Assembly: GCF_028682455.1 (NCBI RefSeq)
Contig: NZ_JANHLD010000001.1
Location: 186,001 to 250,000 of the forward strand
Source: Pseudomonas putida
GTDB lineage: Bacteria; Pseudomonadota; Gammaproteobacteria; Pseudomonadales; Pseudomonadaceae
Direction: 5' to 3'
Length of the DNA: 64,000 nucleotides
The notes under the pieces are model-generated. The model was given only the letters and a program-made list of their open reading frames with translations, was not told the origin of the DNA and searched no databases. Positions 8,801 through 18,374 of this stretch are shown here, in pieces (the stretch's first letter is position 1; every line of letters begins with the position of its first letter). The position numbers and the translations under genes are program-made.

Positions 8801-11800
8801 TCAGTCACCATGCTTGTCTGCAAGGCCGAACAGTGCGCTTGCGAGCGAGGTCGAGACCTCTGCACGCAGGATGCTGCGTACTTCCAGGCCCTGTTGTGCT
8901 TGTCGGCGTTGGTACTCGATACCCTTTCGTGCATCTTCGAGTGTCTTCAGATGGCCGCTGCCATGGGCGAAACGCTCACGCGGGGTGTTGGCATCAGGGT
9001 AGTGGAAGTGCGCTTCCCACAACGGCTGGTTCTGCAGATCCATGATGAGGTAATTGTCCAGGAAGTGGCGCTTGCTGCCTTTGCCCAGCAAAATCCTGGC
9101 ATTGTTTACTTTCCTGACCTTGACCTGCTGCAGGCGTATCAGGTTGGTGAGGTAGCTGGCATTGGGCTTGTTCAGGTTTTTATAGATTTGCAGGGTCAGC
9201 TCGTTGGCCAGGCCACGGAGCCGATTGCTCTGGTCGGCCAGGGCTTGGCGTTGCGTGAGCCATTTCTCTTCAAGTGGGGCGCTGGTCGCTTGTTTGTCGA
9301 AACCTGTGATCAGCGCATCCAGCCTGTCTGCACGATTGAGCAATGGCTCATAGACGTTGGCCGCGACCGCATCGTTGCCGACGGCGAGGGCCTTGGCCTG
9401 TTGGATCAATTGTTCGATGTCCCGCAGGCTTTGTACTGAGGCATTGCCCAGTTGGCCGAGAGTCCGTTCCGGCGAGGCCACCGTTTCCTGCCAGCCGCCT
9501 TCTCGCATGCGCTCGACATGGCGAGGTGCGGCACCTTTGCTGGGGTCCACCAGCACCAACTTGTCGGCATCGTCTCCATGTTGCTCTGCCAGCGCCAATC
9601 GGTAATTGCCGTGATGCTTGATGGCAATGATGCGTTTGCGTCGAGCAGGCGGCTGTGGGCGCGATGGATTCGAGGGTTGTTGTGGCAGGTATTCGATATC
9701 GATGCCATCCAGGTCGGTGGACGGCACGATTTCACCTTCGTTTTTATTCAACAGGGCCTGCAATCGCTCAAGACTGTAGTCGCGGAAGAACTCCACCCCC
9801 TGGATGCATTCCTCGAGGTGCTGCGCATCGCGATTGAGTTCACTGACAGGGTGCCCCTCCTTGAGGTGGGTGAGGCCGTGGATAACTCCATCAAGGCGCT
9901 CCTGCACATGGGCAAGCAATGCGAATTGCTTGTCCGTCGGGGACTGGGCCACGTCGATCAGCAACACGGCTGCCTGGACGAAGCTGTTCGCCAGGTGCAT
10001 CACATGGGGGTTGAGTTGGGCCGGCGCCAAGGGGGCATGCGTGTCGCTGACGCTGAGCAGTTGGCAGCGCAGACTCACCATGCCGATACGCACCTGGTAA
10101 TGGGTGTGCGATTGAGCTATTTCAGCGACCTGTTGTTGCTCGATGGCGGGGAGCACGGATTGATCAAGCTGTTCCAGGAGGTGATCGCGGCGGATCTGCG
10201 GTGCCAGCCTGTTGATATAGCCCTGAAGGACAATGTGCCGGGCCCTGCGGTAGTCACTGAACAGGTGCGGGGCGGACAACGCTTCGACAATATCCAGGCC
10301 TCGTTCTATGTCCAGCGAGTTTGCATCGAGTTGATCATGCATGTCGAGATTGAAAAACAAGCCCAGGTGATTGAGGGCAATGATCAGTTTGGCCAAGGTC
10401 ATATGGTAGCTGGCCTTGTAGACCGCTTGGGAGCGCAGGCCGATGACATGCTCGCGATGCTGTTCCAGCAAGGCTTTGTATTGGTTCAGGTGATCGATGA
10501 ATTCGTTGTACTTTTGCCTGGCCGTGTCGCGCTTGGCGCCAGGCCGGGACGAGACTGTGATGATCATCGGCATGAGCGTGGTAAAGCGGTCGATCTTGTC
10601 GGCCAACGCGTCCAGGTCTTTGGCGATTCTCTCGTTTTGCGCCCGCATTTGCGCCAGCTTGCGGCCCCTGCCTCGGCCCGATCCTCCCAGGCCGCCAACC
10701 AGGACACCTTGCCATTGACCCTGTGCATCGAGGGTGACAGGTTCGCTTCGGCCCGGACGGGATGCGTGGTATTGATTGTCTGGCGCAGCGGCCACCGGGT
10801 CTTCAGGGCGCACGATGCGCCACACGGTCTGGTCGGGGGACGAAGCCTGCGGGTCGCGAAGTACCTGGTAAGCGCTTCCTTCAATCAGTGCGTAGCATTT
10901 GCCGTCGAAAGGAACGATGCCTTCCTCATTGCGCGCAACATCCGTCAATGGAAGTGGTTGGCGAAAAGCCGAGAGGCGTGACGCGCTCAGCGAATACGTA
11001 TTGGCTTGCGGCAGCAGCTCGGCCAGATCCGGGCGTGAGTCTAGCGCCTGGCGCTCAAGGGCTGCGATCAGCGTACTGCTGGCAAAGATGTCGAAGCCGA
11101 TCGTCCTGCGCTGTTCGTCGTCGAGTGTTCGAAGAATTGCCTGGGCCAGGCCGCTCTGGCCAGGATCGACCTGGATCAGGTCTCCCGTGTGGAAGGTTCC
11201 CGCGTACCCCGTTGGCGCACGATACAGATCGATGAACGTCTGCGCCGACTCCAGGCCGTAATGGGCAAGCCGTGTTGATGTGGCAGTGATTTGACCGCCG
11301 AAGTCCGTGATCCCGGAAAAGATGCGTATACCCAGGGATTGCGGCCAGTCAGGCCGGCTAACCAGTAGGTCACAGAGCAGTGCTTCACTGTCTGCATGGG
11401 GCGGTACGCTCGAGGGCGCTGCAAACCTGTGGACGCTTTGTATCACCCGTTGTTCTGCTTGCACTTGAAGAATGGAGGCCATGGCGTCAGGCGCTATCAG
11501 GTTTTCATCGCTGAGTACGCGCAATGCAGGGTGTTGCACCAACAGATGTTCGCGTGCAGCGGGCGACAATTCGGAGAAGCGTCTGCTCAAGGCCCCTGTG
11601 TCGGCAGGAAACTCAGGTTTGAAATCACTCAGCTCCTGTTGCAGGACTTCCAGAAGTTGCCATGGAGGTGTGGACTCTGCGTGCCAGATGGCCTCCAGCT
11701 GGGAGCGTTGTATGCCGGCCAGGTTGAGAAGCCATTGCGCCCGGTGGGCGTCGACACCTGCCAACCCTTCAGGGAGCAGTCGTTGCAGCATCTGGGCATC

Positions 11801-13405
11801 TGACAGGTCACTGGTTTGCTGGTCGTTGGGAGTAAGCCCGTCACTGACCGGGCCGCTGTCAGACCAATTCAGATTCAGCTGGCCATTAACCTGGCGGGTC
11901 ACGGTGGGGTTGCCCAGCGACTTGATCAATTGCCGCGTTCGACGGCGTGAAAGCGTGGCGCCCAGGCCTTGTAGGCGAGCGCTGATCGCCAGGTCCGAGA
12001 GGTCTCCCAGCGCTTGTATGAATGCAGTGCGTTCCTCGTGACCCAATGCAATGCTGGCGTTGATGGTCTGGTAGGCCAGGCTGCCCAGGGTTGAGGCCAG
12101 CATCAGCCGATTCAATCCGGTCACCCCGCCCGGTACGGGAAGCGTGAGCAGTTCCAATGTCTCCCTGAGCACGATACTGGCGGCATCGGCGAGTGATTTG
12201 TAGCGTCGTTCGTTCAGTGTTGCAGCCATCGACGACAGGTCGCTGCGCAGGTTGGAGGTTTGCAAGGCGACCAGGTTTTCGCCTAGCGAGCCATGTTGGG
12301 TGCCAGTGCTGATCGTCAGTTTCTGTCGAGGGGTCTTGCTGTCGCCAAAGGCGGCGAATAGCAGACTGGCAGCCCAGTTCAAGTCGTTACGGTCAACGGC
12401 GGGGGTGTTCAGGTGTTTGCGCAATGTGGCTTGGTCTTTTTCCTTCAATGAGGCCAGCAGCCAGCCGTCTGTAGGATTCGCCCGGATTTGCTCGATGATT
12501 GAATCAATGGCGTCGTGGTTGCTGAAATGTCGGCGCAAGGCTCCCCCTGGACGATTGGGGAAGTAGCTCACAGTCCGGTGGTTGCCCAGTGTCGCAAACT
12601 GGCGGATGAAAAACGGCAGGGGGATCGAATTGCCGGAAAAGGTCAGGTTGCAGCGGATCCAGGGCTGGGCGGCATCGTTGAAGGTCTGGCTGATGGTTGG
12701 CAGGTCGGGCAAGGCGATGCCGTTTTCTTGCGGTTGACGTACGGCATCGAACCCTGCGATCTCGAACAAGGACGCGTGATAGTCGATAAGTTGTGCGTGA
12801 AAGTCTGCGTTCATGACCCCGTCGAGTCGCGTATCAAGGTCTGCGCCAAGATCAAGTCGGTGGGCGTGCTGCTCGAAGGTGGCTGCACTGAGAACATCCG
12901 GGTGCTCTTTCGCGCCGTGGGGGTGCCGGCTGATGTAGCTGTGCTCCAGGTAATTGTTCTGATAGGACGGTGGATAAGTGTTCGACAGGTCCAGCCTGGC
13001 AGCGTCCCACAGCGTGAAGGACTGGACGCGTTGCCTTGGGGTGTTGCCCGAGAGGTCTCTACGATCGCGAATGGGCATTTCGACAATACGGGTATGGAAG
13101 TACCACGTTCGCGGATCGATGTGCTCCCGGGCAAGCGGGGCCAGGGTCTGTTGAAGGCGGTGGACGCCCTCGCGCTCGAATGACTGCATGCACGCGGCAA
13201 GTGACTGGGTCAACGTGCTCTGTTGAGCGGTGAGGTGCTCGCTCAGCTTGAGGTAACGGTGTTGCCTGGCGCTATCGAGCGGGCCGAAATGCTGCTTCAG
13301 GTTCTGTTCGATGTACGCCAGGACACGCTGGTCCATGTAGCTGCGCGCAGTGTGCAGCGCGGTGTCTGGGTGATCGACAACGAGAGATTGTGCGTGCTCG
13401 GGCAT
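8801..13405 (-). CDS. Giant dermonecrotic-toxin-like (DUF6543-type) protein, 1534 residues
   Basis: A single 1534-codon frame with an AGGAAG site 7 bases before the ATG at 13405. It has no signal peptide and no clear membrane span. The N-terminal half has the character of the large Pseudomonas proteins annotated as carrying a dermonecrotic-toxin-like domain: YFHTRIVEMPIRDRRDLSG near residue 105, a large helical body, and VSYFPNRPGGALRRHFSN near residue 282. Near residues 850-915 comes a module of the type DGKCYALIEGSAYQV, then TVWRIVRPEDP, then VTLDAQGQWQ, ending in the glycine hinge VLVGGLGGSGRGRGRK. The C-terminal 600 residues are mostly helix and coiled coil, with a second strand-rich patch (KRIIAIKHHGNYRLALAE) near residue 1263. 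No catalytic motif was recognised. The gene is alone: neighbours are tRNAs and core genes, no immunity, chaperone, VgrG or Rhs gene is adjacent. Two spot-counted 60-base lines inside it (9121 and 12181) have 32 and 34 G+C, lower than nearby core genes. Family assignment is from remembered motif resemblance; toxic activity and secretion route are unproven. Confidence 0.7.
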   Translation of the reverse strand: MPEHAQSLVVDHPDTALHTARSYMDQRVLAYIEQNLKQHFGPLDSARQHRYLKLSEHLTAQQSTLTQSLAACMQSFEREGVHRLQQTLAPLAREHIDPRTWYFHTRIVEMPIRDRRDLSGNTPRQRVQSFTLWDAARLDLSNTYPPSYQNNYLEHSYISRHPHGAKEHPDVLSAATFEQHAHRLDLGADLDTRLDGVMNADFHAQLIDYHASLFEIAGFDAVRQPQENGIALPDLPTISQTFNDAAQPWIRCNLTFSGNSIPLPFFIRQFATLGNHRTVSYFPNRPGGALRRHFSNHDAIDSIIEQIRANPTDGWLLASLKEKDQATLRKHLNTPAVDRNDLNWAASLLFAAFGDSKTPRQKLTISTGTQHGSLGENLVALQTSNLRSDLSSMAATLNERRYKSLADAASIVLRETLELLTLPVPGGVTGLNRLMLASTLGSLAYQTINASIALGHEERTAFIQALGDLSDLAISARLQGLGATLSRRRTRQLIKSLGNPTVTRQVNGQLNLNWSDSGPVSDGLTPNDQQTSDLSDAQMLQRLLPEGLAGVDAHRAQWLLNLAGIQRSQLEAIWHAESTPPWQLLEVLQQELSDFKPEFPADTGALSRRFSELSPAAREHLLVQHPALRVLSDENLIAPDAMASILQVQAEQRVIQSVHRFAAPSSVPPHADSEALLCDLLVSRPDWPQSLGIRIFSGITDFGGQITATSTRLAHYGLESAQTFIDLYRAPTGYAGTFHTGDLIQVDPGQSGLAQAILRTLDDEQRRTIGFDIFASSTLIAALERQALDSRPDLAELLPQANTYSLSASRLSAFRQPLPLTDVARNEEGIVPFDGKCYALIEGSAYQVLRDPQASSPDQTVWRIVRPEDPVAAAPDNQYHASRPGRSEPVTLDAQGQWQGVLVGGLGGSGRGRGRKLAQMRAQNERIAKDLDALADKIDRFTTLMPMIITVSSRPGAKRDTARQKYNEFIDHLNQYKALLEQHREHVIGLRSQAVYKASYHMTLAKLIIALNHLGLFFNLDMHDQLDANSLDIERGLDIVEALSAPHLFSDYRRARHIVLQGYINRLAPQIRRDHLLEQLDQSVLPAIEQQQVAEIAQSHTHYQVRIGMVSLRCQLLSVSDTHAPLAPAQLNPHVMHLANSFVQAAVLLIDVAQSPTDKQFALLAHVQERLDGVIHGLTHLKEGHPVSELNRDAQHLEECIQGVEFFRDYSLERLQALLNKNEGEIVPSTDLDGIDIEYLPQQPSNPSRPQPPARRKRIIAIKHHGNYRLALAEQHGDDADKLVLVDPSKGAAPRHVERMREGGWQETVASPERTLGQLGNASVQSLRDIEQLIQQAKALAVGNDAVAANVYEPLLNRADRLDALITGFDKQATSAPLEEKWLTQRQALADQSNRLRGLANELTLQIYKNLNKPNASYLTNLIRLQQVKVRKVNNARILLGKGSKRHFLDNYLIMDLQNQPLWEAHFHYPDANTPRERFAHGSGHLKTLEDARKGIEYQRRQAQQGLEVRSILRAEVSTSLASALFGLADKHGD

Positions 13406-13572
13406 GATTGCTTCCTGCGGTAATCGAGCCTGGTCGGGCCCGTGGTTGATTACAGTTGCAGGAGCAATGGAAACGTATTGTGCAGGCTGCGGGAGCCTAG
13501 ATATGTACTACGAGGATAGTGTTGCCGGGGGAAAGCTGGCAGTGCCGATGTCGGTATTGCCAGCGTTTGTGG

Positions 13573-13980
13573 TCAGTGCTTGCTGTCGTCGTCGGACATG
13601 CTCAGCAGTTGCTTTTCCTGGTTCCAGTCGAAAGGCTCGTCGTTCTGCTCGGCCTCATAGCGACGCTCTTCAAGGGTCTGGTACACCTGCAGTTCCTCGT
13701 CGGGCATGTAGTGCAGGCAGTCGCCACCGAAGAACCACAGCAGGTCCCGTGGTACCAGGTGGGCGATTTGCGGGTAGCGTTGGATAACCTGGCACATCAG
13801 GTCCTGGCCCAGATAGGTGCTTTCCGGGTCGACCGGCAGCTGCAGCATCAGGTCGTCGAAGCGCTCCAGGAACAGCGCGTGGCTTTCTTCCGGCACCTGC
13901 TCGGCCTCACCCAGGGCTGCCAGGATGGTGCGCAGGTGGGAGAGCAGGGCGAGATGATATTCCAGGCGATCGGTAGCCAT
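13573..13980 (-). CDS. Conserved hypothetical protein next to fadE
   Basis: A 135-residue acidic soluble protein starting MATDRLEYHLALLSHL at 13980; an open frame to 14001 (MLMRT) is an alternative start. It is rich in Glu/Asp and aromatic residues (DLLWFFGGDCLHYMPDEE) and ends in a Ser/Asp-rich tail. It lies 69 bases downstream of the acyl-CoA dehydrogenase gene on the same strand, so it is probably the second gene of that operon. P. aeruginosa has a similar small gene at this place. I do not recognise a domain and give no function. The toxin-like gene starts on the far side, so this protein is core rather than an immunity partner, as far as context shows. Confidence 0.8.
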   Translation of the reverse strand: MATDRLEYHLALLSHLRTILAALGEAEQVPEESHALFLERFDDLMLQLPVDPESTYLGQDLMCQVIQRYPQIAHLVPRDLLWFFGGDCLHYMPDEELQVYQTLEERRYEAEQNDEPFDWNQEKQLLSMSDDDSKH

Positions 13981-14049
13981 GCTGGCGGTCCTCATGAGCA
14001 AAAAACGGGCGCGGGAGTATACGGCTCCCGGCGCCCGATGTCCCGGCCC

Positions 14050-16497
14050 TTATCGAATTTTACCGGGCGTGGGCAGCAGTGCCTCCTTGCTGAATGCATC
14101 GACATCTATGACCGCGCGTCGAGCCGCCTCAGCGGCGTGCAGGGTCTGCGCTTCGTCAGTCTCGAGCGCGCCAGCTCGCACAGCGGCGTCGATGTTCGAC
14201 TCTCCTGGTGTCGGGTTGACCTGCCCGTTCTTGAGCGCCTGATGCAGTTTTTTCTGCAAGGACATACTCGCATCCAGCAGGGTGCTGGCGTGTTGCAAGG
14301 CGCCGACCGGGTCGTTGGGGTCTTGAGGGCGGTAGCACCCGGCAAGCAGTTCCTCCAGTGCCGGGTCGCCCTTGGCGCGGCCGATCAGTGAGGCCACCTC
14401 GGCGTCCAGCGCATCGCTCGGGCCGGTATGCCGGCGCCCGAACGGGAAAACCACCAGCCGCAAACCGCAGCCGAGCCAGCGATTGGGGAAGTTGTCGAGC
14501 AGGCGGTCCAGTGCTTTTTCTGCCTGGCCCAGGCTTTCTTCCAGCGCCCAGCGCAGCAACGGTTGCAGGTGCGCTGGCGAGCCAAGGTCGTGGTAGCGCT
14601 TGAGCGCGGCCGAGCTCAAGTAGAGGTTGCTCAACACATCGCCCAGGCGCGCCGACAGCCGCTCGCGGCGCTTGAGCTCGCCGCCGAGCAGCATCATGCA
14701 CAGGTCGGCCAGCAGGGCGAACGCCGCCGCCTGGCGATTGAGGGCCCGGAAATAGCCTTGACTCAGGGCGTCGCCGGGAACTTTTTCGAAGTGCCCCAGG
14801 CCAAGGCCGAGGATGAGGGTGCTGGCGGCATTGCCGACGGCGAAGCCGATATGCTGCATCAGCAGGTGGTCAAACTCTTTGAGTGCCTGATCATGGTCTT
14901 CACGTCCGGCCAGGGCCATTTCCTTGAGCACGAAGGGGTGGCAACGAATTGCACCCTGGCCAAAGATCATCAGGTTGCGCGAGAGAATGTTGGCGCCTTC
15001 TACCGTGATGAAGATCGGCGCCCCTTGCCAGTTTCGCCCCAGGTAGTTGTTCGGGCCCATGATGATGCCCTTGCCACCATGCACGTCCATGGCGTGCTGG
15101 ATGCACTCGCGGCCCCGTTCGGTCAGGTGGTACTTGAGAATCGCCGACAGCACCGACGGTTTTTCTCCCAGGTCGACGGCCTTGGCCGTGAGCAGGCGGG
15201 CGCTGTCCATCAGGAAGGCATTGCCACCGATCCGCGCCAGGGATTCCTGGATACCTTCGAAGGCCGCCAGCGGCACATTGAACTGCTCACGGATCCGCGC
15301 GTACTGGCCGGTGACCAGGCTGGTGTACTTGGCTGCGCCGGTACCCACCGCAGGCAAGGAGATCGAACGCCCCACCGACAGGCAGTTCATCAGCATCATC
15401 CAGCCTTTGCCGAGCATTGCCTGGCCCCCGATCAGAAAGTCCAGCGGCACGAACACGTCCTTGCCGCTGTTGGGGCCGTTCATGAAGGCCGCCCCCAAGG
15501 GCAAGTGGCGTTGGCCGATCTCGACGCCCGGGGTATCGGTCGGGACAAGCGCCAGGCTGATACCCAGCTCCTCTTCCTCGCCCAAGAGATGTTCCGGGTC
15601 GTAGGCCTTGAAGGCCAGGCCGAGTAATGTCGCAACCGGGCCGAGCGTGATGTAGCGCTTTTCCCAGTTCAGGCGCAGGCCGATCACTTCTTCGCCTTGC
15701 CATTGGCCTTTGCAGATGACGCCGGTATCGGGCATGGCACCTGCGTCCGAGCCGGCCAGCGGGCCGGTGAGGGCAAAGCAGGGGATCTCGTCGCCTAGGG
15801 CCAGGCGTGGCAGGTAATGATTGCGTTGCTCATCGGTGCCGTAGTGCAACAGCAGTTCGGCCGGGCCCAAGGAGTTGGGCACCATGACGGTCGAGGCCAA
15901 GTCGCCGCTGCGAGTGGCGAGTTTCATGGCGATTTGCGAGTGGGCATACGCCGAGAAGCCCTTGCCGCCGTACTCCTTGGGAATGATCAGGGCGAAGAAG
16001 CCATGGGACTTGATGTGCTCCCAGGCTGCAGGCCGCAGGTCCAGGTCCTGGCCAATCTGCCAGTCGCTGACCATGGCGCAGAGCTCCTCGGTAGGGCCGT
16101 CGATGAAGGCTTGTTCTTCTTCGGTCAGTTCTGCCCGGGAGTAACCGAGCAAGGTATTCCAGTCAGGGCGCCCGCTGAACAGCTCGCCATCCCACCATAC
16201 GGTGCCGGCGTCGATGGCTTCGCGCTCGGTCTGCGACATGGGCGGCAGGGTACGCTGGAACCAGCCGAAAAACGGGCCGCTGAAGACCTTGCGACGCAGG
16301 TCAGGCAGCAGCACCAAGGCCGCTTTCGCCGCCAGTACCAGCCAGAAGATCGCCAGCAGCCATCCGGGCGCGTGACTGAAAATACCCATCAGCAGCACAT
16401 AGGCTGCGAGTATGGCCAGCGCCGGGACGGCGCCAATGCGTCGGTGGGCCAGGTAGGCCGCACCGATCACCAAAACAACCAACCACAACAGCAACAT
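14050..16497 (-). CDS. fadE: Acyl-CoA dehydrogenase, FadE type
   Basis: An 815-residue flavoprotein; E. coli FadE has 814. It catalyses the first step of fatty-acid beta-oxidation, forming trans-2-enoyl-CoA. The N-terminus has two or three membrane-associated helices (MLLLWLVVLVIGAAYLAH, ALAILAAYVLLMGIF, LLAIFWLVLAAKAAL), which tether it to the inner membrane. The dehydrogenase core follows from about residue 110, with FALTGPLAGSDAGAMPDTG as substrate/FAD loop and MDVHGGKGIIMGPNNYLGR near residue 470. The C-terminal DUF1974-like extension is present. Acid/base glutamate position was not verified. A small conserved gene lies immediately downstream. Confidence 0.92.
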   Translation of the reverse strand: MLLLWLVVLVIGAAYLAHRRIGAVPALAILAAYVLLMGIFSHAPGWLLAIFWLVLAAKAALVLLPDLRRKVFSGPFFGWFQRTLPPMSQTEREAIDAGTVWWDGELFSGRPDWNTLLGYSRAELTEEEQAFIDGPTEELCAMVSDWQIGQDLDLRPAAWEHIKSHGFFALIIPKEYGGKGFSAYAHSQIAMKLATRSGDLASTVMVPNSLGPAELLLHYGTDEQRNHYLPRLALGDEIPCFALTGPLAGSDAGAMPDTGVICKGQWQGEEVIGLRLNWEKRYITLGPVATLLGLAFKAYDPEHLLGEEEELGISLALVPTDTPGVEIGQRHLPLGAAFMNGPNSGKDVFVPLDFLIGGQAMLGKGWMMLMNCLSVGRSISLPAVGTGAAKYTSLVTGQYARIREQFNVPLAAFEGIQESLARIGGNAFLMDSARLLTAKAVDLGEKPSVLSAILKYHLTERGRECIQHAMDVHGGKGIIMGPNNYLGRNWQGAPIFITVEGANILSRNLMIFGQGAIRCHPFVLKEMALAGREDHDQALKEFDHLLMQHIGFAVGNAASTLILGLGLGHFEKVPGDALSQGYFRALNRQAAAFALLADLCMMLLGGELKRRERLSARLGDVLSNLYLSSAALKRYHDLGSPAHLQPLLRWALEESLGQAEKALDRLLDNFPNRWLGCGLRLVVFPFGRRHTGPSDALDAEVASLIGRAKGDPALEELLAGCYRPQDPNDPVGALQHASTLLDASMSLQKKLHQALKNGQVNPTPGESNIDAAVRAGALETDEAQTLHAAEAARRAVIDVDAFSKEALLPTPGKIR

Positions 16498-16680
16498 AGT
16501 CCTTCCTCCGTGAACGTCGGGGCATCAAGCGACCCCTCAGAGCTTAGTCGGCATCCAATATTCGGCTTGTCTGAACAGTGACAGGGTGGGGTTGCGAGAG
16601 TTCGCCACGATGCCCAAACGATTGCCTCGAAAAATGTCAGGAGTAGACTGGGCGGCCCGAACATTCATCAGGACGACGTC

Positions 16681-17304
16681 ATGCTCAAGATCTGGGGCCG
16701 GAAGAATTCGACCAATGTCAGGAAAGTGCTGTGGTGCGCCGAGGAGCTTGGGCTTGAGTACGAGTCGATCGATGCCGGTGGCGCCTTCGGCCTGGTCAAC
16801 GAGCCCGAATATCGGTCACGAAACCCCAACGGCCTGGTACCGATGATCGAGGACGACGGCCTGGTGCTCTGGGAATCCAATGCCATCGTCCGCTACCTGT
16901 GCGCGCAATATGGCCAGGACGCCGACTGGTATATCAATGAGCCTCGTCAGCGCGCCGAGGCAGACAAGTGGATGGATTGGGTCACTTCTTCTTTGGCCAC
17001 GCCGTTCCGGCCTTTATTCTGGGGCATCCTGCGCACGCCGGCCGAGCAACAGGACTGGGTGGCGATCAATGCCGCACACAAGACCTGTGCGCACCTGCTG
17101 TCGATTGCCGACCAGGCGCTGGCCACGCGTGCGTACTTGTCGGGTGAGCAGTTGGGCATGGGCGATATCCCCCTGGGCTGCTTTGCCTATGCCTGGTTCG
17201 AAATGCCCATCGAACGGCCCGAGATGCGCCACCTGCGCGCCTGGTACGAGCGTTTGCAGGAGCGTTCGGCCTATCAGGGCGCAGTGATGACCGCACTGAC
17301 CTGA
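16681..17304 (+). CDS. Glutathione S-transferase family protein
   Basis: A 207-residue protein with the usual two-part layout. The thioredoxin-fold domain, residues 1-80, has NSTNVRKVLWCAEELGL at the glutathione-activation site, NPNGLVPMIED with the cis-proline, and the glutathione-contact WESNAIVRYL. An all-helical C-terminal domain with GDIPLGCFAYAWFE follows. It could conjugate or reduce electrophiles with glutathione; the substrate cannot be read. It is divergent from fadE over 183 bases and stands alone. Confidence 0.9.
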   Translation: MLKIWGRKNSTNVRKVLWCAEELGLEYESIDAGGAFGLVNEPEYRSRNPNGLVPMIEDDGLVLWESNAIVRYLCAQYGQDADWYINEPRQRAEADKWMDWVTSSLATPFRPLFWGILRTPAEQQDWVAINAAHKTCAHLLSIADQALATRAYLSGEQLGMGDIPLGCFAYAWFEMPIERPEMRHLRAWYERLQERSAYQGAVMTALT

Positions 17305-17441
17305 TCAAACGGTCGACCTGATAGTTATTATCGATACACATGACTGTACTTGTATGGCCTGGGCAAGCACCATGGCCATATTCACTGCGGCCGGTCTGTT
17401 CGGTCGCGTCCTGACCCCTTCATTCTGGTGCATGACCCGCT

Positions 17442-18374
17442 ATGAGTTCTGCTCTGTCCATAAGGCAGCTAACCAAGACCTACGGCAACGGCTTCCAGGC
17501 CCTCAAGGGCATCGACCTGGACGTCGCCGAAGGTGACTTCTTTGCCTTGCTCGGCCCCAATGGCGCCGGCAAGTCCACCACCATCGGTATCCTCTCGACG
17601 CTGGTCAACAAGACCAGCGGTACCGTGAACATCTTCGGCAACGACCTGGATCGCCAGCCGGCTGCGCTCAAGCGTTGCATTGGCGTGGTGCCGCAGGAAT
17701 TCAACTTCAATCAGTTCGAGAAGACCTTCGACATTGTCGTGACCCAGGCCGGTTATTACGGCATCCCGGCCAAGGTGGCCAAGGAGCGCGCCGAGAAGTA
17801 CCTCACCCAGCTGGGGCTCTGGGACAAGCGCGATGTGCCGTCGCGCTCACTGTCCGGTGGCATGAAGCGCCGCCTGATGATCGCTCGGGCACTGGTGCAC
17901 GAGCCGCGCCTGCTGATTCTCGATGAGCCGACGGCGGGCGTGGATATCGAACTGCGTCGCTCGATGTGGAGCTTCCTGACCGAGCTGAACCAGCAGGGCA
18001 TCACCATCATCCTGACCACGCACTACCTGGAAGAAGCCGAGCAACTGTGCCGCCATATCGGCATCATCGACCACGGCACCATCGTGGAGAACACCAGCAT
18101 GCGCGCGCTGTTGAGCAAGCTGCATGTAGAGACGTTCCTGCTCGACCTCAAGCACGATTTGCCCCAGGCGCCCAACCTGGTCGGTTACCCGTGCCGACTG
18201 GTGAGCCCGCATACCCTGGAAGTTCAAGTGGACAAGGACGTGGGCATTACGGCGCTGTTCAGCCAATTGGCCTTGCAGAATATCGAAGTGCAAAGCCTGC
18301 GCAACAAGACCAATCGTCTCGAGGAGTTGTTCGTGTCTCTGGTTGAAAAGAACCTGGCGAAGGTGGCGGTATGA
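17442..18374 (+). CDS. ABC transporter ATP-binding protein (ABC-2 exporter)
   Basis: A 310-residue nucleotide-binding subunit. It has Walker A GPNGAGKST at about residue 42, the Q-loop VPQEFNF, signature LSGGMKRRL, Walker B LLILDEPTAGVD and the H-loop TTHYLEEAEQL. The C-terminal 80 residues form the extension often seen in drug- or polysaccharide-type ABC-2 exporters (YadG/CcmA-like). Its stop overlaps the permease start by 4 bases (ATGA), so the pair is one exporter made in a 1:1 ratio. The substrate is unknown. The start at 17442 gives the normal MSSALSIRQLTKTYG opening. Confidence 0.94.
   Translation: MSSALSIRQLTKTYGNGFQALKGIDLDVAEGDFFALLGPNGAGKSTTIGILSTLVNKTSGTVNIFGNDLDRQPAALKRCIGVVPQEFNFNQFEKTFDIVVTQAGYYGIPAKVAKERAEKYLTQLGLWDKRDVPSRSLSGGMKRRLMIARALVHEPRLLILDEPTAGVDIELRRSMWSFLTELNQQGITIILTTHYLEEAEQLCRHIGIIDHGTIVENTSMRALLSKLHVETFLLDLKHDLPQAPNLVGYPCRLVSPHTLEVQVDKDVGITALFSQLALQNIEVQSLRNKTNRLEELFVSLVEKNLAKVAV

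Noticed and set aside
9452..10981. A 509-codon plus-strand frame opposite the giant toxin-like gene
   Set aside because: Considered as a possible antisense immunity gene, but it has no ribosome site or family character and its composition is that of a shadow frame.
13573..13980. Small acidic gene as immunity partner of the giant protein
   Set aside because: It is conserved next to fadE in P. aeruginosa as I recall, where the giant gene is absent, so it belongs to the fadE operon.
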